From an uncultured Alphaproteobacteria bacterium (GTDB lineage Bacteria; Pseudomonadota; Alphaproteobacteria; RF32; CAG-239), in the NCBI GenBank assembly GCA_944392275.1, contig CALXWA010000002.1, positions 248,001-312,000 of the forward strand: a stretch of DNA of 64,000 bases, read 5' to 3'. A model generated the notes under the pieces. It was not told where the DNA came from. It saw only the letters and a program-made list of their open reading frames with translations, and made no database searches. The position numbers and the translations under genes are program-made. Below, in pieces: positions 50,801 to 59,346 of this stretch (the first letter of the stretch is position 1; each line of letters begins with the position of its first letter).

Positions 50801-51497
50801 AGTGTCCGGTTTTAAGTTTAAAAAAAATCTCTTACGGGAGCCAAATCTTAATTTTGGTTTGATTGTTTTATTGTTTTTGGTGATTGCTTTTTCTCCGTTT
50901 GTGGATATTAAGTTCAGTCACTTGTTTTTTGCGGATGGGCATTTTTACCTAACTCATGACGGTTATTTGTCATGGATGGTTAAGTTTGGTTTTCCGTTTT
51001 TGTTGGTGGCTTTGGGGCTTGGTGTTTTTTTGGTATGGTTGTTTGGCTATATGCGGGGACGGTGGTTTTGTGGAATCGATACCCGAATTATGGCGTTTGT
51101 TACCGGATCAATGATTTTGGGACCCGGTTTGATTGTAAATGGTATTTTCAAGACATTTTGGGGGAGAGCTCGTCCTTATGAAATTTTGGAGTTTGGAGGT
51201 CTTAAAACTTTTTCTCCGCCGATGGTGATTGCTAATCAATGTAATTTGGATTGCTCTTTTATGTCCGGGCACACGGCTATAGGGTTTTGGGTATTTTGTT
51301 TTGCTTATTTGGTTCCGTGCCGGTATCGGGTTGGAGCGATGGTGTTTGCTTTGTTGTTTGGGAGCTTCCTTGGGTTGGCCCGAATCGCACAAGGATTACA
51401 CTTTTTTTCAGATGTCTTTTTTGCGGCCGTTATAACGATCAGCGTCATTGTATGGCTGCATTATAAATTATTTCCTGAAGATTATAAAAAATGCTAG
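50793..51497 (+). CDS. PAP2-superfamily membrane phosphatase
   Basis: 234 residues with about six membrane helices. The phosphatase motifs are KTFWGRARP (K-x6-R-P), CSFMSGHTAIG (P-S-G-H with Met instead of Pro) and LARIAQGLHFFSDVFFA (S/A-R-x5-H-x3-D). Catalytic histidines in motifs 2 and 3 are present. Relatives include lipid A 1-phosphatase (LpxE), 4'-phosphatase (LpxF) and undecaprenyl pyrophosphate phosphatases. Translational coupling to lptG suggests a lipid A or carrier-lipid substrate, but this is inference from position. Confidence 0.82.
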   Translation: MVKVSGFKFKKNLLREPNLNFGLIVLLFLVIAFSPFVDIKFSHLFFADGHFYLTHDGYLSWMVKFGFPFLLVALGLGVFLVWLFGYMRGRWFCGIDTRIMAFVTGSMILGPGLIVNGIFKTFWGRARPYEILEFGGLKTFSPPMVIANQCNLDCSFMSGHTAIGFWVFCFAYLVPCRYRVGAMVFALLFGSFLGLARIAQGLHFFSDVFFAAVITISVIVWLHYKLFPEDYKKC

Positions 51498-51547
51498 ATT
51501 TTTAAATTTTTTCTGTTATAACTGTTGCATAGTTAATGATATTAGAT

Positions 51548-51576
51548 GAAGCGGGGTAACAACCCCGCTTCTTTAT
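51548..51576 (+). terminator. terminator or attenuator hairpin before rimP
   Basis: GAAGCGGGG (51548-51556) and CCCCGCTTC (51563-51571) pair perfectly with loop TAACAA, followed by TTTATT. It lies between the PAP2 gene and the rimP ribosome site (51578). It may end the lptG-PAP2 transcript or act as an attenuator in a rimP leader. Confidence 0.7.
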
Positions 51577-51589
51577 TAAGGAAATGAAC

Positions 51590-52093
51590 ATGCCTGATAA
51601 ACATCCGCTGCAAGATTTGGTGGAACCAATAATTGATCAAATGGGATTTGAGATTGTCCGCGTTATGACCATCGGGGTTCAGAATCCAACACTCCAAATT
51701 ATGATTGAGCGAAAAGATCGGAAAAATTTGGTGGTTGATGATTGTGCTGCCGTTAGTCGTGCCGTTTCAGAAATTTTGGATGAAAAGGATCCGATTAAAA
51801 ATCGTTATTCTCTGGAGGTTAGCTCTCCGGGGTTGGATCGCCCGCTTGTTACCTTGGATCATTTTAAGCGTTTTTGTAACTATGAAACAAAGTTGGAAAC
51901 AAAAACAGAGGTTGAAGGTCGCAAACGTTTTAAGGGTAAAATCTTGAATGTTGATGAGGCTGATAATATTCATTTTGTTATGGATGACAAGGAATATTGT
52001 ATTCCGTTTGCCACTGTCTCCAAAGCAAAACTGGTTTTAACGGATGAGCTTTTGGACGAATATATGAAAGCTCAGGAAGAAATTGAACTTTAA
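51590..52093 (+). CDS. rimP: ribosome maturation factor RimP
   Basis: 167 residues from ATG 51590; the AAGGAA site is six bases upstream, while ATG 51584 abuts it. Needed for 30S subunit maturation. N-terminal domain LVEPIIDQMGFEIVRVMTIG, then NRYSLEVSSPGLDRPLVTLDHFKRF (family signature) and a C-terminal SH3-like domain (KGKILNVDEADNIHFVMDDKEYCIPFATVSKAKLVL). First gene of rimP-nusA-ylxR-infB. Confidence 0.95.
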   Translation: MPDKHPLQDLVEPIIDQMGFEIVRVMTIGVQNPTLQIMIERKDRKNLVVDDCAAVSRAVSEILDEKDPIKNRYSLEVSSPGLDRPLVTLDHFKRFCNYETKLETKTEVEGRKRFKGKILNVDEADNIHFVMDDKEYCIPFATVSKAKLVLTDELLDEYMKAQEEIEL

Positions 52094-52117
52094 CTTATTT
52101 TTTGATTGAGGAATACG

Positions 52118-53638
52118 ATGCAGATTACAGAAAATATGCCGAGACCGGAAATTATTTTGGTTGCTGATACCGTCGCCAGAGAAAAAAATATTGAACGTGA
52201 AGATGTTTTAGAGGCTATGGAAATCGCTATTCAGAAGGCCGGCCGTTCCAAATACGGATTTGAACATGATATTCGTGCCAACATTGACCGTAAAACCGGG
52301 GCAATCTTTTTGGCCAGATATCGTGAGGTTGTTGCTAAAGAAGAAGATATTGAAAATGAGGTAACGCAAATTACTTTAGCCAATGCCAAAGCGTATGATA
52401 AAAACATTAAAGTCGGTGAATTTTTAATTGATCCTCTTCCTCCGATTGATTTTGGACGTATTGCGGCTCAAACAGCAAAGCAAGTTATTGTGCAAAAGGT
52501 TCGGGATGCCGAAAGAAATAAACAATTTGAAGAATATAAAGAAAAAATCGGAACCATTGTTAACGGTACGGTTAAAAGAATCGAATTTGGTAATGTTGTT
52601 TTGGATATTGGTAAGACCGAAGCAATTTTGCGTCGAGATGAAATTATTCCACGGGAAAAGTTTAAAAACGGGGATCGCGTTCGTGCTTATGTTTTGGATG
52701 TTCGCCGTGAAAATAAAGGTCCGCAAATTTTCTTATCCAGAACTTGTCCTGAATTTTTGGCAAAATTGTTTACTTCCGAAGTTCCGGAAATTTATGATGG
52801 AATTGTTAAAATCAGAGGTGTTGCCAGAGATCCGGGTTCTAAGGCGAAGATTGCTGTTTCTACCGATGATATGACGATTGATGCCGTTGGTGCTTGCGTT
52901 GGTTTGCGTGGTATTCGTGTTCAAGCGGTTGTTACCGAATTGCAAGGTGAAAAAATTGATATTGTTCCTTATTCGGAGGATAAGGCTCAATACGTTGTCA
53001 GTGCTTTGGCTCCGGCGGAAGTCACAAAAGTTGTTTTGGATGAAGAAAACAATCGTATTGAAGTTGTTGTTCCGCAAGAACAGTTTTCAATTGCTATCGG
53101 ACGTCGTGGTCAGAACGTTAAATTAGCTTCCATTTTATTGGGTTGTGACATTGATGTCTTGACCGAAGAGCAGGAACAAGAACGTCGCTCCAATGAAAAT
53201 AAGGTTCGTTCTCAACGCTTTATGGATGCGTTGGATGTTGATGAGATGATTGCTCATTTGTTGATTGCCGAAGGATTTTCAACGGTTGATGAAATTGCAA
53301 TGGTTGATTTGAGCGAACTTTCTGAAATTGAAGGTTTTGATGAAGATGTTGCCAAAGAATTGCAAAGCCGTGCTAAAGCTTTTGTTGAAAAACGCAACAA
53401 AGAATTTGAAGAAAAAAGCAAATCTTTGGGAATTGATGAAAAACTTCAAGCTATTGAAGGTTTAGACCAAGATATGTTGTTAACATTGGCAGACAAAGGA
53501 ATTAAGACAATTGATGATTTGGCGGATTTGGCCGCAGATGAGTTGATTGAACTTTTGGGTGAAAATACTTTGTCAGAGGCTGAAGCTAACAAAGTTATTA
53601 TGGCCGCCAGAGCTCACTGGTTTGAAGAAGAAAAATAA
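52118..53638 (+). CDS. nusA: transcription termination/antitermination factor NusA
   Basis: 506 residues from ATG 52118 with GAGGAA upstream. N-terminal RNAP-binding domain, S1 domain (VNGTVKRIEFGNVVLDIGKTEAILRRDE), two KH domains (GVARDPGSKAKIAVSTDD, VGACVGLRGIRVQAVVTELQGEKIDIV, FSIAIGRRGQNVKLASILLG), and two C-terminal helix-hairpin-helix acidic repeats (residues ~370-430 and ~445-500) as in other alphaproteobacteria. It couples transcription elongation to translation and rRNA antitermination. Confidence 0.97.
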   Translation: MQITENMPRPEIILVADTVAREKNIEREDVLEAMEIAIQKAGRSKYGFEHDIRANIDRKTGAIFLARYREVVAKEEDIENEVTQITLANAKAYDKNIKVGEFLIDPLPPIDFGRIAAQTAKQVIVQKVRDAERNKQFEEYKEKIGTIVNGTVKRIEFGNVVLDIGKTEAILRRDEIIPREKFKNGDRVRAYVLDVRRENKGPQIFLSRTCPEFLAKLFTSEVPEIYDGIVKIRGVARDPGSKAKIAVSTDDMTIDAVGACVGLRGIRVQAVVTELQGEKIDIVPYSEDKAQYVVSALAPAEVTKVVLDEENNRIEVVVPQEQFSIAIGRRGQNVKLASILLGCDIDVLTEEQEQERRSNENKVRSQRFMDALDVDEMIAHLLIAEGFSTVDEIAMVDLSELSEIEGFDEDVAKELQSRAKAFVEKRNKEFEEKSKSLGIDEKLQAIEGLDQDMLLTLADKGIKTIDDLADLAADELIELLGENTLSEAEANKVIMAARAHWFEEEK

Positions 53639-53644
53639 AAAGTA

Positions 53645-53686
53645 CCCTGCCTCGATTTTGTTGATTGAGGCAGGGAAACCTTTTTG
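53645..53686 (+). terminator. hairpin between nusA and ylxR
   Basis: CCCTGCCTC (53645-53653) and GAGGCAGGG (53667-53675) pair perfectly around a 13-base loop, followed by AAACC and five T residues. It lies inside the operon, seven bases after the nusA stop. It could be a partial terminator or an RNA-processing site that sets the ratio of NusA to the downstream genes. Confidence 0.55.
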
Positions 53687-53699
53687 AGAAGGATACAAA

Positions 53700-54272
53700 A
53701 TGAAAAAAGATGATGTTACGAGAAAATGTATCGTTACCGGAAAAGTAATGAATAAAAAAGATTTATTGCGTTTTGTCGTAACTCCGGATTTGCTCGTTGT
53801 TCCTGATTTTAAAAAGAAATTGCCAGGAAAAGGAATTTACGTTACAAATTCTAAAAAGATATTGCAAACGGCAATTGATAAAAATTTGTTTGCCAAAGCA
53901 AGCAAGCTTAATGTTAAGCCAAATTTGGATTTGAGCTTGCAGGTGGAAGGCCTTTTGAAGAAGAAGGCACTTGATGCCGTGTCCTTAGCTAAAAAAGCTG
54001 GGATTTTGGTGTTGGGGTTAGAAAAAGTTTTGGAAGTCTTGAAAAAAAATTCGGTCGCTTTTGTTTTGGAGGCGATTGATGCCGGAGAGGATGGACATAA
54101 CCGAATCGTCCTTCAGGCAAAAGATACAGAGATTTTCAGACTCTTTGATGTTGAGGAGTTAGACAAGGCATTAAATAAAGTAAATACAGTCCATGCGGCT
54201 TTTGTTAAAAGTGAAATGGCAAAAATGGTACATGATGAATTTAGTAAGTTAGCAGAATTTATGAAGTCTTAG
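53700..54272 (+). CDS. ylxR: YlxR-family RNA-binding protein with C-terminal L7Ae-like domain
   Basis: 190 residues. The YlxR (DUF448) domain is at residues 1-75 with TRKCIVTGKVMNKKDLLRFVV and the signature LPGKGIYVTNSKK. The C-terminal half (LKKKALDAVSLAKKAGILVLGLEKVLEVL... AFVLEAIDAGEDGHNRIVLQA) resembles the L7Ae/YlxQ RNA-binding fold, a fusion common in alphaproteobacteria. In Firmicutes the YlxR homologue binds RNase P. It lies between nusA and infB. Confidence 0.9.
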   Translation: MKKDDVTRKCIVTGKVMNKKDLLRFVVTPDLLVVPDFKKKLPGKGIYVTNSKKILQTAIDKNLFAKASKLNVKPNLDLSLQVEGLLKKKALDAVSLAKKAGILVLGLEKVLEVLKKNSVAFVLEAIDAGEDGHNRIVLQAKDTEIFRLFDVEELDKALNKVNTVHAAFVKSEMAKMVHDEFSKLAEFMKS

Positions 54273-54293
54273 TTGAAATGGAGAATGTTGTAT

Positions 54294-56771
54294 ATGACAG
54301 ATGATAATGCAAAGAACAAATTAACATTATCGGGGAAATCTACCCTGACGTTGAAAGGCGTCAGTGATGCCGGAAAAGCACATGGTCGGGATGGTAAAAA
54401 AATTGTTCAAGTCGAAGTTCGGAAGAAGAGAGTTATCAATATGGCTCCTAAACCTCAAGAGCCGAAAATAGATGACGAAACCGCGGCTAAATTGCGTTTG
54501 TTGGCCGAGGCTAAGGAATTTGATAATCGTCGGCGTAAAGAGGAAGAAGAAAAAGCTGTTTTGCGGCAAAAACAAAAAGAACAAGAAGAAGAGGAACGGC
54601 ATCGCAAAGAGGAAGAAGCTCGTTTGCGTTTAGAGATGGAGGAAAAGAAAAAACAAGAGCAGGCTAAAGCTAATCAAAATGTTGCTAAGCCGATTCAAGA
54701 ACAAGAAAATCGTTCTAATCTCAAGGCAAAAGAGAAAAAATCCAGGGATTTTGATGATGATGACGAGGATGATGATTTTGAAAATCGCAAATCTAAAAAA
54801 ACGTCCGGAAAAGAAGATGGTTTTGAACAAGATCGGAAGAAAATTACCAAACGCTCTTTTGAGCCACAACGTCGTAATAGTGGAAAAATTAATGTCTATA
54901 ATATTAATTCCGTAAGTGATGACGACGATGACGATTATGGTTTTGGGGCACCAAGAAGACGATTTAAAAAGAAACAGCCTAAACCGGTTCAACAGCCTCA
55001 GCAACCTCAGGAAAAAGTTATTCGCGAGGTTGTGATTCCGGAGGTTATTACGGTTCAGGAATTGGCAAACCGTATGGCCGAAAAGAGTGCCGATGTTATT
55101 AAAAAATTGATGTCTCTTGGTGTCATGGCAACCATTAATCAACCCATTGATGCCGATACGGCTCAAATTGTTGTTGAAGAGTTTGGACATAAGTTCAAAA
55201 GGGTTGCCGACAGTGATGTAGAACAAAATCTTGTTGAAGAAGATAAACCCGAAGATTTGTTGCCACGGCCTCCTGTGGTCACGGTTATGGGGCACGTTGA
55301 CCATGGTAAAACCTCTTTGTTGGATGCTTTACGTGAAACAAACGTTGCTGCCAAAGAAGCTGGTGGAATTACGCAACATATCGGTGCTTATCAAATTACG
55401 GTTAAAACCGGAGATAAAATTACCTTTATTGATACTCCGGGGCATGAAGCCTTTTCTGAAATGAGAGCTCGTGGGGCTAAAGTTACCGACATTGTTGTTT
55501 TGGTTGTGGCAGCCAATGATGGAATTATGCCGCAAACGATTGAGGCTATTCGCCATGCACAAGCAGCGGAAGTTCCAATTGTTGTGGCAATTAACAAAAT
55601 TGATTTGCCTGGAGCTGATCCGATGAAGGTCAAGACCGCTTTATTGCAGCATGGTATTGGTGTTGAGGAAATGGGCGGTGAGTGTTTGTGTGCCGAGGTT
55701 TCTGCCAAAAAACGCATCAATATTGATAAACTGGTTGAAGCTATTTTGTTACAAGCCGAAATGCTTGATTTGAAAGCTAATCCTAATCGTAAGGCAGAAG
55801 GTGCCGTTATTGAGGCTAAGATGGAAAAAGGCCGCGGAAGTGTGGCTACGGTTTTAGTCCAAAAAGGAACTTTACGTGTGGGTGATGTTTGTATTGCCGG
55901 TAAAGAATGGGGACACGTTCGGGCGATGTTTAACGAACGTGGACAAAAGGTTTTTGAAGCAACTCCGGCAATGCCGGTAGAGGTTCTCGGGTTACAGGGA
56001 ACGCCTTCGGCCGGGGATGATTTTGTTGTTGTTGCTGATGAAAACCAAGCCAAAGAAATTACCGGTTATCGTATTCGGAAAGAACGCGATGCTAAATTGG
56101 TGAAATCTGCAAAATCTGCTATGGAACAAATGCTGGATAAAATTAAATCCGGTGAGATTAAACATTTGCCGATTATTATTAAGGCCGATGTTCAAGGTTC
56201 TATTGAGGCAATTGAAGGAACGATTAACAAACTTTCTAATGATGAAGTGAGTGTGCAGGTTTTGCATTCGGCTGTCGGACCGATTTCTGAGTCGGATGTG
56301 ACCTTGGCAAAAGCTTCTCACGCTTTGGTTATCGGTTTTAATGTTCGTGCTAATCCTCAAGCCCGAGATATGGCTCGTCGTGATGGGGTGGAAATTAAAT
56401 ACTATTCCATTATTTATGATGTTTTGGACGATATCAAGAAAGGTCTTGAGGGAATGCTTTCTCCGGAACTTCGAGAAAAGATTTTGGGATATGCCGAAAT
56501 TCGTGAAGTTTATAATATTACCGGTGTTGGTAAGGTCGGAGGATGTATGGTTACGGAAGGATTGGTTCGTCGCGGAGCGAAGATCCGTTTGTTGCGTGAC
56601 AACGTTGTTATCCATGACGGAGCCATCGGTCAATTAAAACGTTTCAAAGATGATGTTAAAGAAGTTAAAGAAGGTTATGAATGCGGTATTTCTTTCGAGA
56701 ATTATAATGATATTCAAAAAGGTGATTTTATAGAATGTTATGAAATTGAAGAAATTGCAGCAAAACTGTAA
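54294..56771 (+). CDS. infB: translation initiation factor IF-2
   Basis: 825 residues from ATG 54294, ten bases after GGAG; ATG 54285 is too close. N terminus [14 protein letters not shown] is typical of alphaproteobacterial IF-2. A long charged, Glu/Arg-rich and poly-Asp linker (about residues 60-220) precedes the IF2_N domain and the G domain with [16 protein letters not shown] (G1), [10 protein letters not shown] (switch I), [10 protein letters not shown] (G3), NKIDLPGAD (G4) and SAKK (G5). C-terminal domains II-IV include [25 protein letters not shown]. It positions initiator tRNA. A strong terminator follows. Confidence 0.97.
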   Translation: MTDDNAKNKLTLSGKSTLTLKGVSDAGKAHGRDGKKIVQVEVRKKRVINMAPKPQEPKIDDETAAKLRLLAEAKEFDNRRRKEEEEKAVLRQKQKEQEEEERHRKEEEARLRLEMEEKKKQEQAKANQNVAKPIQEQENRSNLKAKEKKSRDFDDDDEDDDFENRKSKKTSGKEDGFEQDRKKITKRSFEPQRRNSGKINVYNINSVSDDDDDDYGFGAPRRRFKKKQPKPVQQPQQPQEKVIREVVIPEVITVQELANRMAEKSADVIKKLMSLGVMATINQPIDADTAQIVVEEFGHKFKRVADSDVEQNLVEEDKPEDLLPRPPVVTVMGHVDHGKTSLLDALRETNVAAKEAGGITQHIGAYQITVKTGDKITFIDTPGHEAFSEMRARGAKVTDIVVLVVAANDGIMPQTIEAIRHAQAAEVPIVVAINKIDLPGADPMKVKTALLQHGIGVEEMGGECLCAEVSAKKRINIDKLVEAILLQAEMLDLKANPNRKAEGAVIEAKMEKGRGSVATVLVQKGTLRVGDVCIAGKEWGHVRAMFNERGQKVFEATPAMPVEVLGLQGTPSAGDDFVVVADENQAKEITGYRIRKERDAKLVKSAKSAMEQMLDKIKSGEIKHLPIIIKADVQGSIEAIEGTINKLSNDEVSVQVLHSAVGPISESDVTLAKASHALVIGFNVRANPQARDMARRDGVEIKYYSIIYDVLDDIKKGLEGMLSPELREKILGYAEIREVYNITGVGKVGGCMVTEGLVRRGAKIRLLRDNVVIHDGAIGQLKRFKDDVKEVKEGYECGISFENYNDIQKGDFIECYEIEEIAAKL

Positions 56772-56795
56772 TCAGAATATCTTTCAATCATTAAA

Positions 56796-56828
56796 AATAA
56801 TGCTACAAAACGTAGCATTATTTTTTTT
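56796..56828 (+). terminator. terminator of infB
   Basis: AATAATGCTAC (56796-56806) and GTAGCATTATT (56812-56822) form an 11-base stem with loop AAAAC, followed by eight T residues. It ends the rimP-infB operon. Confidence 0.93.
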
Positions 56829-56853
56829 GACTTTTTTTGAGGTTTCTTATAAT
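56827..56853 (+). promoter_or_regulatory. candidate promoter for the 56901 gene
   Basis: TTGACT (56827-56832) and TATAAT (56848-56853) with a 15-base spacer. The -35 box overlaps the end of the infB terminator tract. The spacer is shorter than the ideal 17 bases. Confidence 0.4.
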
Positions 56854-56900
56854 TTAGGGATAAGATAAAATTATCATGTTTAACTATTAAAATAAAAATT

Positions 56901-57428
56901 ATGAAAAACGAAATCTTTGGGATTGAAATGGTTGCCCCAATCCATTTTATTCGATTGAATCATACGCTTATTTGGCGTTATTATGACAAGCAAAGTGATC
57001 GATTTGTCTCTTTTTTCGAGACATCGGATAATTTTGAAGTATTTTTGGATTCTCCGAATGTTTTGATTATTGGGAATGGATTGTTGGCTTCTGTTTTTGA
57101 GAAAAAAGACGGGGCTTTGTTGCGTGTTGAAAATGAGGAATCTCATGAGTTTTTTGATATGCCTCAAGTCTTAAGGGCAACATCAAATAAGGATGATGTT
57201 GTTTATGTGATTGAATCTTCTTGTTCTTTGGAGCGTTTTGGTTTTCGGTATTTGGTTTTTTGCCGTGGGGTGATGTTCAAAGCTCTGAAAATTGATTCTG
57301 TTTTAGAGGAAGATTGTTTTTTTAGAATTCATTTGTCTTCCGGTAAGGTAATGACAATTGCCGATGAGCGAGAATATTTGGAAGACGGAAGCTATAATTT
57401 AGTTTCTTTACGAATTTCTATTGTATAA
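56901..57428 (+). CDS. hypothetical protein, 175 residues
   Basis: No family was recognised. It is a soluble protein with mixed beta-rich character (FIRLNHTLIWRYYDKQSDRFVSFFE, DDVVYVIESSCSLERFGFRYLVFCRGVMFKAL) and no signal peptide. No Shine-Dalgarno sequence precedes ATG 56901; the leader is a run of A and T. A strong terminator separates it from infB upstream and a palindromic terminator ends it, so it is a single-gene unit inserted between infB and fabG. Codon use looks like its neighbours. Its leader resembles that of the 62246 gene. Confidence 0.6.
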   Translation: MKNEIFGIEMVAPIHFIRLNHTLIWRYYDKQSDRFVSFFETSDNFEVFLDSPNVLIIGNGLLASVFEKKDGALLRVENEESHEFFDMPQVLRATSNKDDVVYVIESSCSLERFGFRYLVFCRGVMFKALKIDSVLEEDCFFRIHLSSGKVMTIADEREYLEDGSYNLVSLRISIV

Positions 57429-57458
57429 AAAAAGGTCCTGATATCAGGACCTTTTTTG
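57427..57458. terminator. palindromic bidirectional terminator
   Basis: AAAGGTCCTGAT (57431-57442) and ATCAGGACCTTT (57443-57454) are an exact inverted repeat with flanking A and T runs. It serves the 56901 gene on the plus strand and fabG on the minus strand. Confidence 0.93.
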
Positions 57459-57475
57459 TTTTGAGCAAGACTCAA

Positions 57476-58213
57476 TTAAATCATTGCCATACCGCCATTA
57501 ATGTTAATGGTTTGACCGGTAATATATTGAGCTTCATCAGATGCGAGGAAGGCAACAACATTGGCAATATCTTGTGCTTCACCAAGTTTTCCTTCTGGGA
57601 TTTTAGCCAATAAAGCGGCTTTTACGTCATCTGGCAAAACATCGGTCATCGGTGTGCGAATGAATCCCGGAGCAATGGAGTTTACGGTAATGCCACGAGA
57701 ACCGACTTCTTGAGCGAGACATTTGTTCATGGCAATCATTCCGGCTTTGGAGGCAGAATAGTTTGCTTGTCCGGCATTTCCGGTAACACCAACAACAGAA
57801 GCAATACCGATGATACGTCCAAAACGGCGTTTCATCATTCCGCGAACAGCTGCTTTTGCCAACTTAAATCCGGCAGAAAGGTTGACATCTAATACGAGTT
57901 GCCAATCTTCATCACTCATGCGGACAAAAAGATTATCACGTGTTAGACCGGCGTTGTTGACTAAAATATCAATACGACCAAGTTTTTCTTCAACATTGGA
58001 AACCAAGTTTTTGATGTCATCGGCGTTGGTTAAATTAGCCACAAAGGTTTCAACACGATCCCCAAGTTCTTCTTTGAGCTTTAAGAGGGGTTCTTCACGT
58101 CTGTCTGTCAAAGCCAAGGTAGCACCTTGTTTGTGAAGCGTGCGGGCAATTTTGTCTCCTAAACCACCGGCAGCACCGGTTATGAGAGCAACTTTATCAT
58201 GTAATTCAAACAT
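57476..58213 (-). CDS. fabG: 3-oxoacyl-[acyl-carrier-protein] reductase
   Basis: 245 residues. SDR with ALITGAAGGLGDKIA (NADPH loop), NNAGLTRDN, the catalytic Ser in GIASVVG and Tyr/Lys in YSASKAGMI, and SIAPGFIRTPM. The C-terminal VAFLASDEAQYITGQTININGGMAMI is characteristic of FabG. It reduces beta-ketoacyl-ACP in fatty acid elongation. It follows fabD after 16 bases, the conserved fabD-fabG pair; acpP and fabF, which often come next, are not downstream because the gene faces a terminator. Confidence 0.96.
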   Translation of the reverse strand: MFELHDKVALITGAAGGLGDKIARTLHKQGATLALTDRREEPLLKLKEELGDRVETFVANLTNADDIKNLVSNVEEKLGRIDILVNNAGLTRDNLFVRMSDEDWQLVLDVNLSAGFKLAKAAVRGMMKRRFGRIIGIASVVGVTGNAGQANYSASKAGMIAMNKCLAQEVGSRGITVNSIAPGFIRTPMTDVLPDDVKAALLAKIPEGKLGEAQDIANVVAFLASDEAQYITGQTININGGMAMI

Positions 58214-58229
58214 TTTGTTTTTCCTTTTT

Positions 58230-59180
58230 CTAGTTTTTTAGACTTTCAGCGAGTTTTTCAATATCCGCAACACTCCCTACAGATATTGCGGTGATCCCTT
58301 TTTTGCTGCGATTAATAATTCCGGATAATACTTTTCCGGCACCAAGTTCGGCTACGTCCGTTACTTCTTGTTCGGCCATGTAGTCTACCGTCTCGCGCCA
58401 GCGAACGGATCCGGTAACTTGTTCTATTAGGTGTTTCACAATCTCTTTATCATCCGTAACCGCAGAGGCCAAGACATTTTGGATAAGAGGAATTTGTGGT
58501 TTGTTGGTTTTTACTTTCCCGAGAGCTTCGGCCATAACATCGGCGGCTGGCTTCATTAACGGGCTATGGAACGGAGCGCTGACCGGAAGTTTTATACAAC
58601 GTTTGGCCCCAAATTCTGAAGCAATTTCAACCGCTTTTTCAATGGCTGGAAGGTGTCCGGATAAAACAACCTGGCCATCGGCGTTGTCATTTGCGGCAAC
58701 GCAAATGTTTTTTCCGTCAGCACAGGCTTCGGCTAAAGCCACAACATCTTGGTAGGAAACACCGATGACAGCGGCCATTCCTCCGACCCCGACGGGAACA
58801 GCTTTTTGCATGGCGTCACCGCGGGTACGAAGTAACTTTGCCGTGTCCGTCAATGAAAATACTCCGGCAGCACATGCTGCGGAATATTCACCCAAAGAGT
58901 GACCGGCAACAAATTTTGCATAATTTTTTAATTGGATTCCAAAATCTTTTTCAAGAATTCTGACAACGGCCATAGAATGTGCCATTAACGCCGGTTGGGC
59001 ATTAGCCGTCAGCGTCAATTCACTTTCCGGTCCTTCGACCATTAGCTTGAATAAATCTTGTGAGAGTGCGTCGTTGACTTCTTGAAAGACTTCTCGGGCT
59101 GATGCGAAATTATCAGCCAATTCTTTTCCCATTCCGACAAACTGAGAACCTTGTCCGGGGAATACGAAAGCTCTAGTCAT
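58230..59180 (-). CDS. fabD: malonyl-CoA:ACP transacylase
   Basis: 316 residues. FVFPGQGSQFVGMGKEL at the N terminus, the nucleophile Ser in AGHSLGEYSAACAAG, catalytic His in SAPFHSPLMKPAADVM and GAGKVLSGIINR at the C terminus. It moves malonyl groups from CoA to acyl carrier protein for fatty acid synthesis. It starts the fabD-fabG unit; the upstream region is shared with ftsK (166 bases). Confidence 0.96.
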   Translation of the reverse strand: MTRAFVFPGQGSQFVGMGKELADNFASAREVFQEVNDALSQDLFKLMVEGPESELTLTANAQPALMAHSMAVVRILEKDFGIQLKNYAKFVAGHSLGEYSAACAAGVFSLTDTAKLLRTRGDAMQKAVPVGVGGMAAVIGVSYQDVVALAEACADGKNICVAANDNADGQVVLSGHLPAIEKAVEIASEFGAKRCIKLPVSAPFHSPLMKPAADVMAEALGKVKTNKPQIPLIQNVLASAVTDDKEIVKHLIEQVTGSVRWRETVDYMAEQEVTDVAELGAGKVLSGIINRSKKGITAISVGSVADIEKLAESLKN

Positions 59181-59291
59181 TCATACTTTTCCTTTGTTAT
59201 TACTATCTTGTAAAGCTTTAGCAATTAATGCTCAAAAGTCAAGTTTTAAAACAGATTTATAAAACGGAACTTGTTTTTTATTAAGAGATTT

Positions 59292-59322
59292 TTGATAATT
59301 TTTACCTATAATGTCGGCAGAT
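59292..59322 (+). promoter_or_regulatory. candidate ftsK promoter
   Basis: A perfect TATAAT (59317-59322) lies 25 bases before the ftsK start; the best -35 match (TTGATA, 59292-59297) has a 19-base spacer, which is long. The -10 is convincing, the -35 is not. Confidence 0.4.
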
Positions 59323-59346
59323 TAATGATGTTTAACGGGTATAAAA

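Noticed and set aside
55391..56053. Long open frame on the minus strand within infB
   Set aside because: It lies entirely inside a strongly supported IF-2 G domain and has no family signature or ribosome site; it is a shadow frame.
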